From assembly GCA_013696535.1 (NCBI GenBank), contig JACCYI010000274.1, forward strand, positions 1 through 5,945: 5,945 nucleotides of DNA, given 5' to 3'. Below the pieces are notes generated by a model. The model ran no database searches, was not told where the DNA came from, and saw only the letters and a list, made by a program, of their open reading frames with translations. Shown here piece after piece: positions 1-5,262 of the stretch. The stretch comes from Solirubrobacterales bacterium (GTDB lineage Bacteria > Actinomycetota > Thermoleophilia > Solirubrobacterales > Solirubrobacteraceae). A program made the translations under genes and the position numbers. The stretch's first letter is position 1. Each line of letters begins with the position of its first letter.

Positions 1-779
1 CCGAGATGGGGGCGCACCGCGGCCTCGAAGTACGTGGCGTCGTCGTGGCCGTGCACCGGGTCGCCGAGGTCGGCGAGCGCCGCGTTGAGTGCCGCGGGGT
101 CGTCCACACCGGCCACCGGGCCGGCCAGGTCGAGGGGGTGGCCGGCGGTGCGGCAGGCCCTGGCCGCGACGTCCGGGCCCTTGATGGCGGCCATGCGACC
201 GAGCACCAGGAACGGGCCGTCCTTGACCTCCCGGAAGGGGAAGCGGGCGACGTCCACCGCGAGCGGGATGGCGCCGAGCGTCTGCTCGCACAGGCGCGAC
301 GGCGCGAGCTCCACCTGGCGGTCGGAGACCCCGCAGAACCTGACCCGGCCCCGGCCGTCGAAGGAGCCGTAGAAGTCGGGGTGCTTGCGCAGGTCCCAGT
401 GCAGCGTCTGCAGCACCGGCGGGGCGGCACGTCCCATCGCCCCGAGGACCGCCGGCCCGACGACCTCGAGATGATCGTGCACGAGGTCGATCGGCTCCTC
501 TTCTGAGCGCAGGAAGTCGACGAGGGTGCCCATGTGCGCGTGCGCGGTACCCATGGTCCGGTTGTAGGGCTCCGCGATCTGCCCGAACTGGCCTCGGTCA
601 AAGCTCGGAACCAGGCGATCGACTTCGAGCGTCGAGTCGGCCGTCGCGCACAACACGACGCGGACGCCGAGCCCGCGCAGCTCGGGAATCAGCGTCGCCA
701 GCACGTTCTCGATCCCGCCGTATCCGCGAGGTGGCACGGAAAGCCAGGGACCGGCGTTGACGAGGATGGTCCTGCTCAC
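1..779 (-). CDS. Family-4 glycosyltransferase, N-terminal part (3' end beyond left edge)
   Basis: This gene encodes a GT-B fold glycosyltransferase that probably moves a sugar from a nucleotide-sugar donor onto a glycan, lipid or small acceptor in the cytoplasm. About 260 residues are visible from a GTG start at 779. The N-terminus is a Rossmann strand (ILVNAGPWLSVPPRGYGGIE, residues 5-24), and the PP-x-GYGGIE loop is typical of bacterial GT4 enzymes. Next come an HDHLE segment (101-105), LQTLHWD (123-129), and the start of the donor-binding domain, LVLGRMAAIKGPDVA (191-205), where GR..xxKG is the usual entry to the C-terminal half. The rest, including the expected E-x7-E motif, lies outside the window. 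The start is 11 bp after the sigma-factor stop, with no clear Shine-Dalgarno, so translation may be coupled to the upstream gene. The family call is firm; donor and acceptor cannot be told from the sequence. Confidence 0.9.
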   Translation of the reverse strand, partial: MSRTILVNAGPWLSVPPRGYGGIENVLATLIPELRGLGVRVVLCATADSTLEVDRLVPSFDRGQFGQIAEPYNRTMGTAHAHMGTLVDFLRSEEEPIDLVHDHLEVVGPAVLGAMGRAAPPVLQTLHWDLRKHPDFYGSFDGRGRVRFCGVSDRQVELAPSRLCEQTLGAIPLAVDVARFPFREVKDGPFLVLGRMAAIKGPDVAARACRTAGHPLDLAGPVAGVDDPAALNAALADLGDPVHGHDDATYFEAAVRPHL

Positions 780-790
780 GACTGAGCCGT

Positions 791-1864
791 TCAGGCGGCT
801 TGGCGGAGCGCCTCGAGCTCGCGCATCCGACCCAGCCGCGCGAGGGCCTTGGATTCGATCTGGCGGACCCGCTCGGGGGTGATCCCGAGACGGCGACCGA
901 TCTCCCGCAACGGCGTCGGCTCGCTTCCGGCGAGCCCGTAGCGCAGGTTGACCACCTCACGCTCGCGCTCGGGCAGCACGGACAAGGCCCGGCTTAGCGC
1001 TTCGCGGCGGAGTGAGACGTGCACGAGCTCGTCGGGCTCGGGCCCGTCCGCGGGGAGCAGGTCGCCGAAGGCCGCATCGTCTCCCTCGCCCAACGGCCGG
1101 TCGAGCGAGGTGACCGTCCGGGCGGCGTCGCGGAGAGCGTGCAGCTCGGCCAGCGAGACCTCGGCCTCGGACGCGAGCTCCTCATCGGTGGGAGGACGGT
1201 CGAGCTTGACCGACAGCGCGTTCTCCGCGCGGGCAAGCTTCCGCTGGGAGCGAACCAGGTTGATCGGCAGCTTGATGGTGCGCGCCTTGGCGTCCATGCC
1301 GCGTTCGACCGCCTGGCGGATCCACCATGTCGCGTAGGTCGAGAACCGGTAGCCGCGCCGCCAGTCGAACTTCTCGACAGCGCGGATGAGGCCGAGGATC
1401 CCCTCCTGGATGAGGTCGAGCAGCGTCAGCTCCGAGCCCTGGTACTTCTTCGCGATGGAGACCACGAGACGGAGGTTCGCGTTGATCATGCGCTCCTTGG
1501 CCGCGAGATCACCGCGCTCGATGAGCTTGGCCAGCTCGATCTCCTCGGCGGGTCTTAGGAGCCGGTGCCGACCGATCTCGTTGAGGAACAGCTGGAGCGC
1601 ATCCGTCGTGGCGGACGCCAGCGAGACCTCGGAGAGAACCGGTGCCTCCGTGTCGCGACCGCAATCGTCGCGCAGCTCGATCCCCCGAGCGTCAAGGGCC
1701 TCGTATACCTGGCCGATGGCATCGTCCTCGAGATCGAGCACCTGAGCGAGCTCGTCGACTTCCGACAAGTCCACGCAGCCACGCTCTGCGGCCCGGTCGA
1801 TCATCGCTGCGAGCGGGCCGGCCGCCGCGTCGCCGCCGCCTGCGGTGGCGTGAAGTGACGTCAC
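791..1864 (-). CDS. Sigma-70 family RNA polymerase sigma factor (group 2-like)
   Basis: This is a sigma subunit that directs RNA polymerase to promoters. From GTG at 1864 it is 357 residues. Visible in order are a region 1.1-like helical segment (about 34-64), region 1.2 ([16 protein letters not shown], about 88-103), regions 2.1-2.4 (about 107-197, with [30 protein letters not shown] and [17 protein letters not shown]), region 3 (about 198-276) and region 4 (about 291-346), ending in the helix-turn-helix [19 protein letters not shown]. The full set of regions excludes an ECF sigma. Its length suits group 2 or a short primary sigma. Promoter-reading positions depart from E. coli RpoD: Glu replaces T440, Asn replaces H455 and Arg replaces E458. 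The GTG at 1864 follows a purine-rich GGGGAAGAG and clears the upstream gene. An in-frame ATG at 1966 would overlap that gene by 56 bp with an unconserved-looking leader. ATG 1804 is another possible start. Confidence 0.92.
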   Translation of the reverse strand: MTSLHATAGGGDAAAGPLAAMIDRAAERGCVDLSEVDELAQVLDLEDDAIGQVYEALDARGIELRDDCGRDTEAPVLSEVSLASATTDALQLFLNEIGRHRLLRPAEEIELAKLIERGDLAAKERMINANLRLVVSIAKKYQGSELTLLDLIQEGILGLIRAVEKFDWRRGYRFSTYATWWIRQAVERGMDAKARTIKLPINLVRSQRKLARAENALSVKLDRPPTDEELASEAEVSLAELHALRDAARTVTSLDRPLGEGDDAAFGDLLPADGPEPDELVHVSLRREALSRALSVLPEREREVVNLRYGLAGSEPTPLREIGRRLGITPERVRQIESKALARLGRMRELEALRQAA

Positions 1865-1910
1865 CTCTTCCCCATACCCCGAAACGCCCCCGGCCACTAC
1901 CCCGAGTGCG

Positions 1911-2966
1911 TCAGGGGTTCCTCCGCCCGACGCCGCTGAGCAGCTCGCGCACGCGGAACGGGCCACCCGCGTCGGTCGCCAACGGCGGTGTGTCGAAGCC
2001 GGCTGACTCGCGCATGCCGTCGATCAGCTCCAGCAGAGCCTCGGTCGACGACCGCGTCGACGTCCAGCCGAGATCTGAGTGAGCTCTGGAGATGTCCATG
2101 ATCGGGACTCCGAGCCCGAGGTCGAGCCAGCCCGGCGGCGTGGGCTGCAGCCGTGCCATGAAGCTCGCCGAGGCGAGACCCCGCAGCACCCGGCTCGGGA
2201 CCCCGACCGGCCTGGCGTTCAAGGCTTGACCGACGCTCGAGACGTCCAGGACGGGCTCGGCCGCGATGTTGTAGGCGCCGCGTGCACGTTCGTCGAGGGC
2301 ACTCAGCCGGTACGCGTCGGCGACGTCGAGCGAGTGCACCGCCTGCACGCGCAGCCCCGGGACGTCGGGAATCACCGGCAGCAGCCACGGGCGCACGAGC
2401 GGCGTCGGTAGGAACGGCCCCGCGAACAGGCGCCGGATCTCCGAGCCCGCCTCCCGCTTGAAGATCAGACCCGGACGCAACCGCACGACGCGCATGCGCG
2501 GATTGTCGCGCTCAACCGCGTCGAGGGATCGCTCGACCGCCGCCTTGTGGCGCGAATAGAACGAGGTCTCGATGCCCTCGGTCGGCCACGACTCGTCCAC
2601 CGCCCGGTCCTTGGGACCGGGGGAATACGCGCCCACCGACGATGCGTGGACGAGCGCGCCGACACCCGAACGGGCGGCGGCCTCGAAGACCCGCTCGGAC
2701 CCCAGGACGTTCACCCGCTGCGTCTCGCGCTCGTCTCGGGACGGCTGGATGGCCCACGCCAGGTGAATCACCGCCGCCGCGCCGGCGAACGTCGGGTCGA
2801 GGTTCGCTTGGGCGACGTCCGCGCTCATCCAGCGGGTCTTGGGGTGGGTCCACGACGGCAGCCGGCGGGCGATGCCTACGATCTCGGTAACCCCGTCATC
2901 GGTCGCGAGCGCCTGTACGACGCTCGTCCCGACGTTGCCGGTGGCTCCCGTGACGACGATCTTCAT
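1911..2966 (-). CDS. NAD(P)-dependent epimerase/dehydratase, extended SDR family
   Basis: This is a cytoplasmic oxidoreductase-fold enzyme of the extended short-chain dehydrogenase type, which usually acts on nucleotide sugars or other hydroxyl/keto substrates. Its 351 residues are a normal length. Residues 6-13 (TGATGNVG) form the dinucleotide-binding GxxGxxG loop. IHLAW (67-71), the conserved Asn of VNVLGS (N86), S109/S110 of HASSVGAYS and the YxxxK pair Y137/K141 complete the catalytic set, followed by VRLRPGLIF (161-169), the usual strand after the active site. A later segment, [16 protein letters not shown] (about 213-228), matches the substrate-domain HVDDVA region of the family. The start is the ATG at 2966; its Shine-Dalgarno is weak. 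It is the first gene of a likely operon with the sigma factor (46 bp on) and a glycosyltransferase, which hints at sugar or surface-glycan chemistry. Exact substrate unknown. Confidence 0.92.
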   Translation of the reverse strand: MKIVVTGATGNVGTSVVQALATDDGVTEIVGIARRLPSWTHPKTRWMSADVAQANLDPTFAGAAAVIHLAWAIQPSRDERETQRVNVLGSERVFEAAARSGVGALVHASSVGAYSPGPKDRAVDESWPTEGIETSFYSRHKAAVERSLDAVERDNPRMRVVRLRPGLIFKREAGSEIRRLFAGPFLPTPLVRPWLLPVIPDVPGLRVQAVHSLDVADAYRLSALDERARGAYNIAAEPVLDVSSVGQALNARPVGVPSRVLRGLASASFMARLQPTPPGWLDLGLGVPIMDISRAHSDLGWTSTRSSTEALLELIDGMRESAGFDTPPLATDAGGPFRVRELLSGVGRRNP

Positions 2967-2994
2967 GTGGCGCTCGACTGCCCAGCCCCGTACC

Positions 2995-3020
2995 GATTCA
3001 TGCGTCCCTCACGGGGGTAC
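2995..3020 (+). promoter_or_regulatory. Putative stress-type (SigB/SigF-like) promoter of the ferritin-like gene
   Basis: GATTCA (2995-3000), 14 bases, then GGGTAC (3015-3020), ending 37 bp before the ATG. This fits the published Streptomyces SigB pattern of GNNT, 14-16 bases, GGGTA(C/T). The same spacing occurs before osmC and the DUF2382 gene. Seen by eye only; GGGTA is not rare in GC-rich DNA. Confidence 0.35.
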
Positions 3021-3057
3021 GCAGAAGCTCACTTCCGACAGATGAGGAGTCGCCCGA

Positions 3058-3570
3058 ATGGCAGCCGTTCGCAGCAGTTCGCAGGGGATCCTGTCCGACG
3101 ACAACACCGAGAAGCGCGACGAGATCGTCGCCCTCCTCAAGAAGGCATACTGGATGGAGCTCGAGACGGTCATGAGCTACATCGCGAACTCGATCAACCC
3201 GGACGGCGTCCGCGCGCAGGAGATCGTCGAGTCGCTCCAGGAGGACATCACCGAGGAGCTCGCGCACGCCCAGCAATTCGCCAGCCGCATCAAGGAGCTC
3301 TACGGGGTGGTCCCTGGCTCGCTCGACTTCCAGGCCGAGCAGAGCTACCTGCAGCCGCCCGAGCACCAGACCGACATAGTGCACGTCATCCAGGGCGTGA
3401 TCGAGGCCGAGACCGGCGCGATCGAGCACTACAACCAGGTGATCGAGGCGTGCGACGGCGTCGACTGGGTCACCCAGGACATGGTCATCGCGATCCTCCG
3501 TGACGAGGAGGGCCACCGCCGGCTCTTCGAGGGCTACCTGCGCGAGTATCAACAGGAGGGGAAGGCCTAG
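3058..3570 (+). CDS. Ferritin-like domain protein (bacterioferritin/DPS-type four-helix bundle)
   Basis: A 170-residue, mostly helical protein with the ligand spacing of a di-iron ferritin-like fold. It probably binds iron and may oxidise or store it, protecting against peroxide chemistry in the cytoplasm. Candidate metal ligands, one set per helix, are E34 or E36 in helix A (YWMELETVMSY), E67 and H70 in helix B (EELAHA), E116/E118 in helix C (VIEAETGAIEHYN, with H124) and E150 and H153 in helix D (RDEEGHRRLFEGY). The ExxH pairs in helices B and D are the family signature. No signal peptide or membrane segment is seen, and the first 15 residues look flexible. GAGGAG at 3044-3049, 8 bp before the ATG, is a good Shine-Dalgarno and settles the start. 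The gene is transcribed alone, divergent from the epimerase across 91 bp. Whether it forms a 24-mer, 12-mer or dimer is not readable; it is close to the size of bacterioferritin. Confidence 0.9.
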   Translation: MAAVRSSSQGILSDDNTEKRDEIVALLKKAYWMELETVMSYIANSINPDGVRAQEIVESLQEDITEELAHAQQFASRIKELYGVVPGSLDFQAEQSYLQPPEHQTDIVHVIQGVIEAETGAIEHYNQVIEACDGVDWVTQDMVIAILRDEEGHRRLFEGYLREYQQEGKA

Positions 3571-3584
3571 CCGGAACTACCGGC
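3570..3584. terminator. Short hairpin between convergent genes, weak terminator candidate
   Basis: GCCGG and CCGGC pair across a 5-base loop (AACTA), starting on the last base of the ferritin-like stop codon. The stem is only 5 bp and no T-run follows. It lies in the 30-bp gap between two convergent genes, where a terminator would be expected. Confidence 0.2.
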
Positions 3585-3601
3585 GCGGTGCTCGCGGTGC
3601 T
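3584..3601. repeat. Tandem 9-bp direct repeat
   Basis: CGCGGTGCT occurs twice back to back (3584-3592 and 3593-3601), reaching the stop codon of the small minus-strand ORF. It is probably a slippage product with no known role. Confidence 0.3.
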
Positions 3602-3777
3602 CAGGGATTGCCGCCCGTCGCCGTGCCGTCGTCGGTGTCGGGAGCGTCGTCGGCCGCCTTGCTGGGCCGGGCGCTCTCCTCCGCGGCGGAGCCGCCGCCG
3701 GACTTGGCGTCGTCGGACGCCACCTCGGGCGGTGCCTCTTCTGGATAGCCGGAGTCGGCTTGCTCGTAGGTCTCCAT
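3601..3777 (-). CDS. Small acidic hypothetical protein (58 residues)
   Basis: I do not recognise this protein. It reads from ATG (3777) to TGA (3601) and gives 58 residues, of which 15 are Asp/Glu and 3 Lys/Arg. The rest is mostly Ala, Gly, Ser and Pro, so it should be disordered and strongly acidic. It has no Cys, no signal peptide and no membrane segment. It begins METYEQADSGYPEEAPPEV. Fifty-one of its 58 sense codons end in G or C, matching its neighbours and supporting real coding. It follows the PRC-barrel/DUF2382 gene by 58 bp on the same strand and may share its transcript. Its DSGYPEE resembles the DSGLPEGG of that protein's linker, possibly by chance. No clear Shine-Dalgarno precedes the ATG, which is the main weakness. 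It converges on the ferritin-like gene, 30 bp away. Confidence 0.6.
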   Translation of the reverse strand: METYEQADSGYPEEAPPEVASDDAKSGGGSAAEESARPSKAADDAPDTDDGTATGGNP

Positions 3778-3835
3778 GCCAACGGCGTGCCCGGGGCGAG
3801 AGGGTCCGCAAACCCCTCCCGCCCGGACCTGTCGC

Positions 3836-4636
3836 CTAGCGGCGGTCGACGCGGTCGGTGCCGTCGCCCTCGATCTCGACCTCTTCCCGGCGAACGTCCT
3901 CGGTGACCTCTCGCTCCTCGGTCACCACGTCCTTGTCGAGGCGGACGCGCTCCTTGGGCACGACCCGCTTTTCGGCCACAGCCTCCTCGGAGTGCAGCGT
4001 GACCTCGTGCTCCTCCTCCGAGAGGTCGCCGCCCGACAGCGCCTGGTCGCGGTTGCCTTCCGTGATGGGCTCGCGCTCGACGCGCACTTCCTCGCGCTCG
4101 ACCGGCACGGTGGTCTGCACCTGCTCTGAGACGATGTGCTTCTTGAGCCGGGCGCGACCCGTCTCGCGCTGCGTCGTCCCGACCTGGAGCTCTTCCTCCG
4201 AGCGCGTCATCGCGCTGTCGGTCTCGGGGCCGGACGTGTCGTTGCCGACGACGCCACGGGAGTCGTCGTGCGTCGAGTCCACCCTGCCGGTGCCGCCCTC
4301 GGGCAGCCCGGAGTCAGAGCGCGACTCGCTGTAGTCCATGCCGTAGTGGCGGTAGAGCTGCTGCTCCTCGTCCTGCGAGAGCTGCCCGTCGGCGTCCATC
4401 TTGGGTGCGTCCTTGATCAGCGACGACTCGTAGGGGACTTGCAGGGAGTCACCGGAGCGCGACGCCTCGCGGATGGGGATGAAGGTCTGCTTGGTCCCGA
4501 ACATGGCGGTGTTGACGAGCGCCCACTCAGGCTGATCGGTGTCGGCGTCGAGGTAGATCTCCTCGATCTTGCCGATCTTGTCGCCGTCGCGGTCGACCAG
4601 ATCTTCGCCTCGGGCGCTGAGAAGGTCCTGCGTCAT
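3836..4636 (-). CDS. PRC-barrel and DUF2382 domain protein
   Basis: A 266-residue soluble protein with an N-terminal PRC-barrel (about 3-76: LLSARGEDLVDRDGDKIGKI, then EWALVNTAMFG and FIPI) and a C-terminal DUF2382 domain (about 143-256). They are joined by an acidic, Gly/Ser-rich linker holding a short LSQDEEQQLYRHYGMDY helix (86-102). This pairing is common in actinobacteria and in Deinococcus-like bacteria and is often called a stress-response or photosynthetic-reaction-centre-like protein; no biochemical role is established. DUF2382 contains an ungapped internal repeat: residues 164-187 match 233-256, with shared L, K, V, E, T, V, R, E, E, V and E positions, suggesting a duplicated beta-hairpin unit. 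The start is firm: GGAGG (4643-4647) lies 6 bp before the ATG. It is divergent from osmC over 143 bp and is followed by the 58-residue acidic ORF. Confidence 0.93.
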   Translation of the reverse strand: MTQDLLSARGEDLVDRDGDKIGKIEEIYLDADTDQPEWALVNTAMFGTKQTFIPIREASRSGDSLQVPYESSLIKDAPKMDADGQLSQDEEQQLYRHYGMDYSESRSDSGLPEGGTGRVDSTHDDSRGVVGNDTSGPETDSAMTRSEEELQVGTTQRETGRARLKKHIVSEQVQTTVPVEREEVRVEREPITEGNRDQALSGGDLSEEEHEVTLHSEEAVAEKRVVPKERVRLDKDVVTEEREVTEDVRREEVEIEGDGTDRVDRR

Positions 4637-4686
4637 GGGCTGCCTCCGGGGAGTTGCAGTGTGATGGCGAGCTGCCAGCCCGTCGG

Positions 4687-4712
4687 CTACCCGGCGCCAA
4701 CTTGCGCGACAC
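4687..4712 (-). promoter_or_regulatory. Putative stress-type promoter of the PRC-barrel/DUF2382 gene
   Basis: On the minus strand, GTGTCG (4712-4707), 14 bases, then GGGTAG (4692-4687), ending 50 bp before the ATG. Only the GNNT core and GGGTA match the SigB-type pattern, so support comes mainly from the same spacing at the two neighbouring stress genes. It lies 2 bp from the osmC motif on the other strand. Confidence 0.25.
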
Positions 4713-4714
4713 CC

Positions 4715-4740
4715 GGTTCACCGCCTGACCACACGGGCAG
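4715..4740 (+). promoter_or_regulatory. Putative stress-type promoter of osmC
   Basis: GGTTCA (4715-4720), 14 bases, then GGGCAG (4735-4740), ending 39 bp before the ATG. The -35-like part fits SigB/SigF promoters well; the -10-like part has C where T is usual. Spacing equals that before the ferritin-like gene. Confidence 0.3.
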
Positions 4741-4779
4741 CCCTTTCTCACCGACGAGATCCGAAGACAGGAGACCGAG

Positions 4780-5223
4780 ATGGCGCTGGCGGAACGCACG
4801 GCCGAAGTGGAGTGGAAGGGGACGCTGGCCCGGGGCGAGGGCATGATGCGCGCCGGCTCGGGCTCCGTGACCGACCTGCCGATCAGCTGGGCCTCGCGGT
4901 CTGATCGCGCCGACGGCAAGTCGAGCCCCGAGGAGCTGCTGGCCGGTGCCCATGCGTCTTGCTACGCCCTCGCACTCGCCCTGTTCCTGACCCGCGACGG
5001 GACACCGCCCGACTCGATCGACGTCAAGGCCAAGTGCTCACTCGAAGAGATGGGCGACTGGTACACCGTCAAGTCGATGGACCTCGAGGTTCGTGGGGCG
5101 GTCCCTGAGCTCGACGCCGCCGGCTTCGAGAAGGCGGCGCGCGAGGCGGACGTCCACTGCCCGATCTCGAACGCGCTTCGCGACACCGTCGAGATCCGGC
5201 TGAGCGCGGAGCTCACGGGCTAG
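4780..5223 (+). CDS. osmC: OsmC family peroxiredoxin-like protein
   Basis: A cytoplasmic thiol peroxidase of the OsmC/Ohr family that reduces organic hydroperoxides and hydrogen peroxide. The 147 residues match E. coli OsmC in length. The two active cysteines are both present: C61 in AHASCYALALALF on the central helix and C127 in DVHCPISNAL. They follow the SSPEELLAGAHASC segment, which carries the conserved Glu (E51/E52) that helps position the catalytic Arg. R40 is one candidate for that Arg, but I cannot place it firmly. A third cysteine, C86, is probably structural or incidental. The N-terminal strand (AEVEWKGTLARGEGMM) and the SWASR segment fit OsmC better than Ohr. AGGAG at 4769-4773, 6 bp before the ATG, fixes the start. 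In E. coli, osmC is stress-induced and partly RpoS-dependent; here a SigB-like motif lies upstream. It is monocistronic and converges on the family-9 glycosyltransferase. Confidence 0.94.
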   Translation: MALAERTAEVEWKGTLARGEGMMRAGSGSVTDLPISWASRSDRADGKSSPEELLAGAHASCYALALALFLTRDGTPPDSIDVKAKCSLEEMGDWYTVKSMDLEVRGAVPELDAAGFEKAAREADVHCPISNALRDTVEIRLSAELTG

Positions 5224-5262
5224 TGTCCTGAGGCAGAAGTTCGTGTGCAGCTGGCGACACTA
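5221..5262. terminator. Inverted repeat spanning two convergent stop codons, possible two-way terminator
   Basis: TAGTGTC (5221-5227) and GACACTA (5256-5262) are a perfect 7-bp inverted repeat with 28 bases between. The left arm holds the osmC stop and the right arm the stop of the facing glycosyltransferase. There is no T-run and the loop is large, so termination is uncertain. Confidence 0.3.

Noticed and set aside
6..506. 166-residue plus-strand open frame at the left edge
   Set aside because: It is antisense to the family-4 glycosyltransferase, whose minus-strand reading shows clear motifs and has no stop across the whole stretch.
1874..1879. Perfect GGGTAT on the minus strand before the sigma gene, like a SigB -10 box
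   Set aside because: No GNNT box lies 14-16 bases upstream, and it is only 9 bp from the chosen start, which would leave almost no leader.
1865..1966. Longer sigma-factor start (ATG at 1966)
   Set aside because: It would overlap the epimerase by 56 bp and add a Cys/Ser/Gly-rich leader unlike sigma factors; GTG at 1864 has a purine-rich stretch just upstream.
2978..3003. GCATGA-14-GGGCAG on the minus strand before the epimerase
   Set aside because: Fits only the loosest form of the motif and ends 11 bp from the ATG. It shows how often the pattern can arise by chance here.
2986..3020. CCCCGT/ACGGGG and GTACC/GGTAC inverted repeats in the epimerase/ferritin gap
   Set aside because: The short arms overlap each other and are mutually exclusive; no clear operator symmetry.
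2547..3503. 318-residue plus-strand open frame
   Set aside because: It runs antisense through the epimerase and then out of frame through the ferritin-like gene. The product is Arg/Gly/Pro-rich with no domain, typical of a GC-rich shadow frame.
3787..3816. GTTT and GGGCAC on the minus strand before the 58-residue ORF
   Set aside because: Spacing is 17 bases and the -10-like box is 9 bp from the ATG, unlike the other three sites.
3803..3829. GGTCCG / CGGACC inverted repeat between the DUF2382 gene and the small ORF
   Set aside because: A 6-bp stem with a 15-base loop and no T-run; too weak to call a terminator in DNA this GC-rich.
4136..4846. 236-residue plus-strand open frame
   Set aside because: Antisense to the PRC-barrel/DUF2382 gene and overlapping the osmC start in another frame; low-complexity product with no motif.
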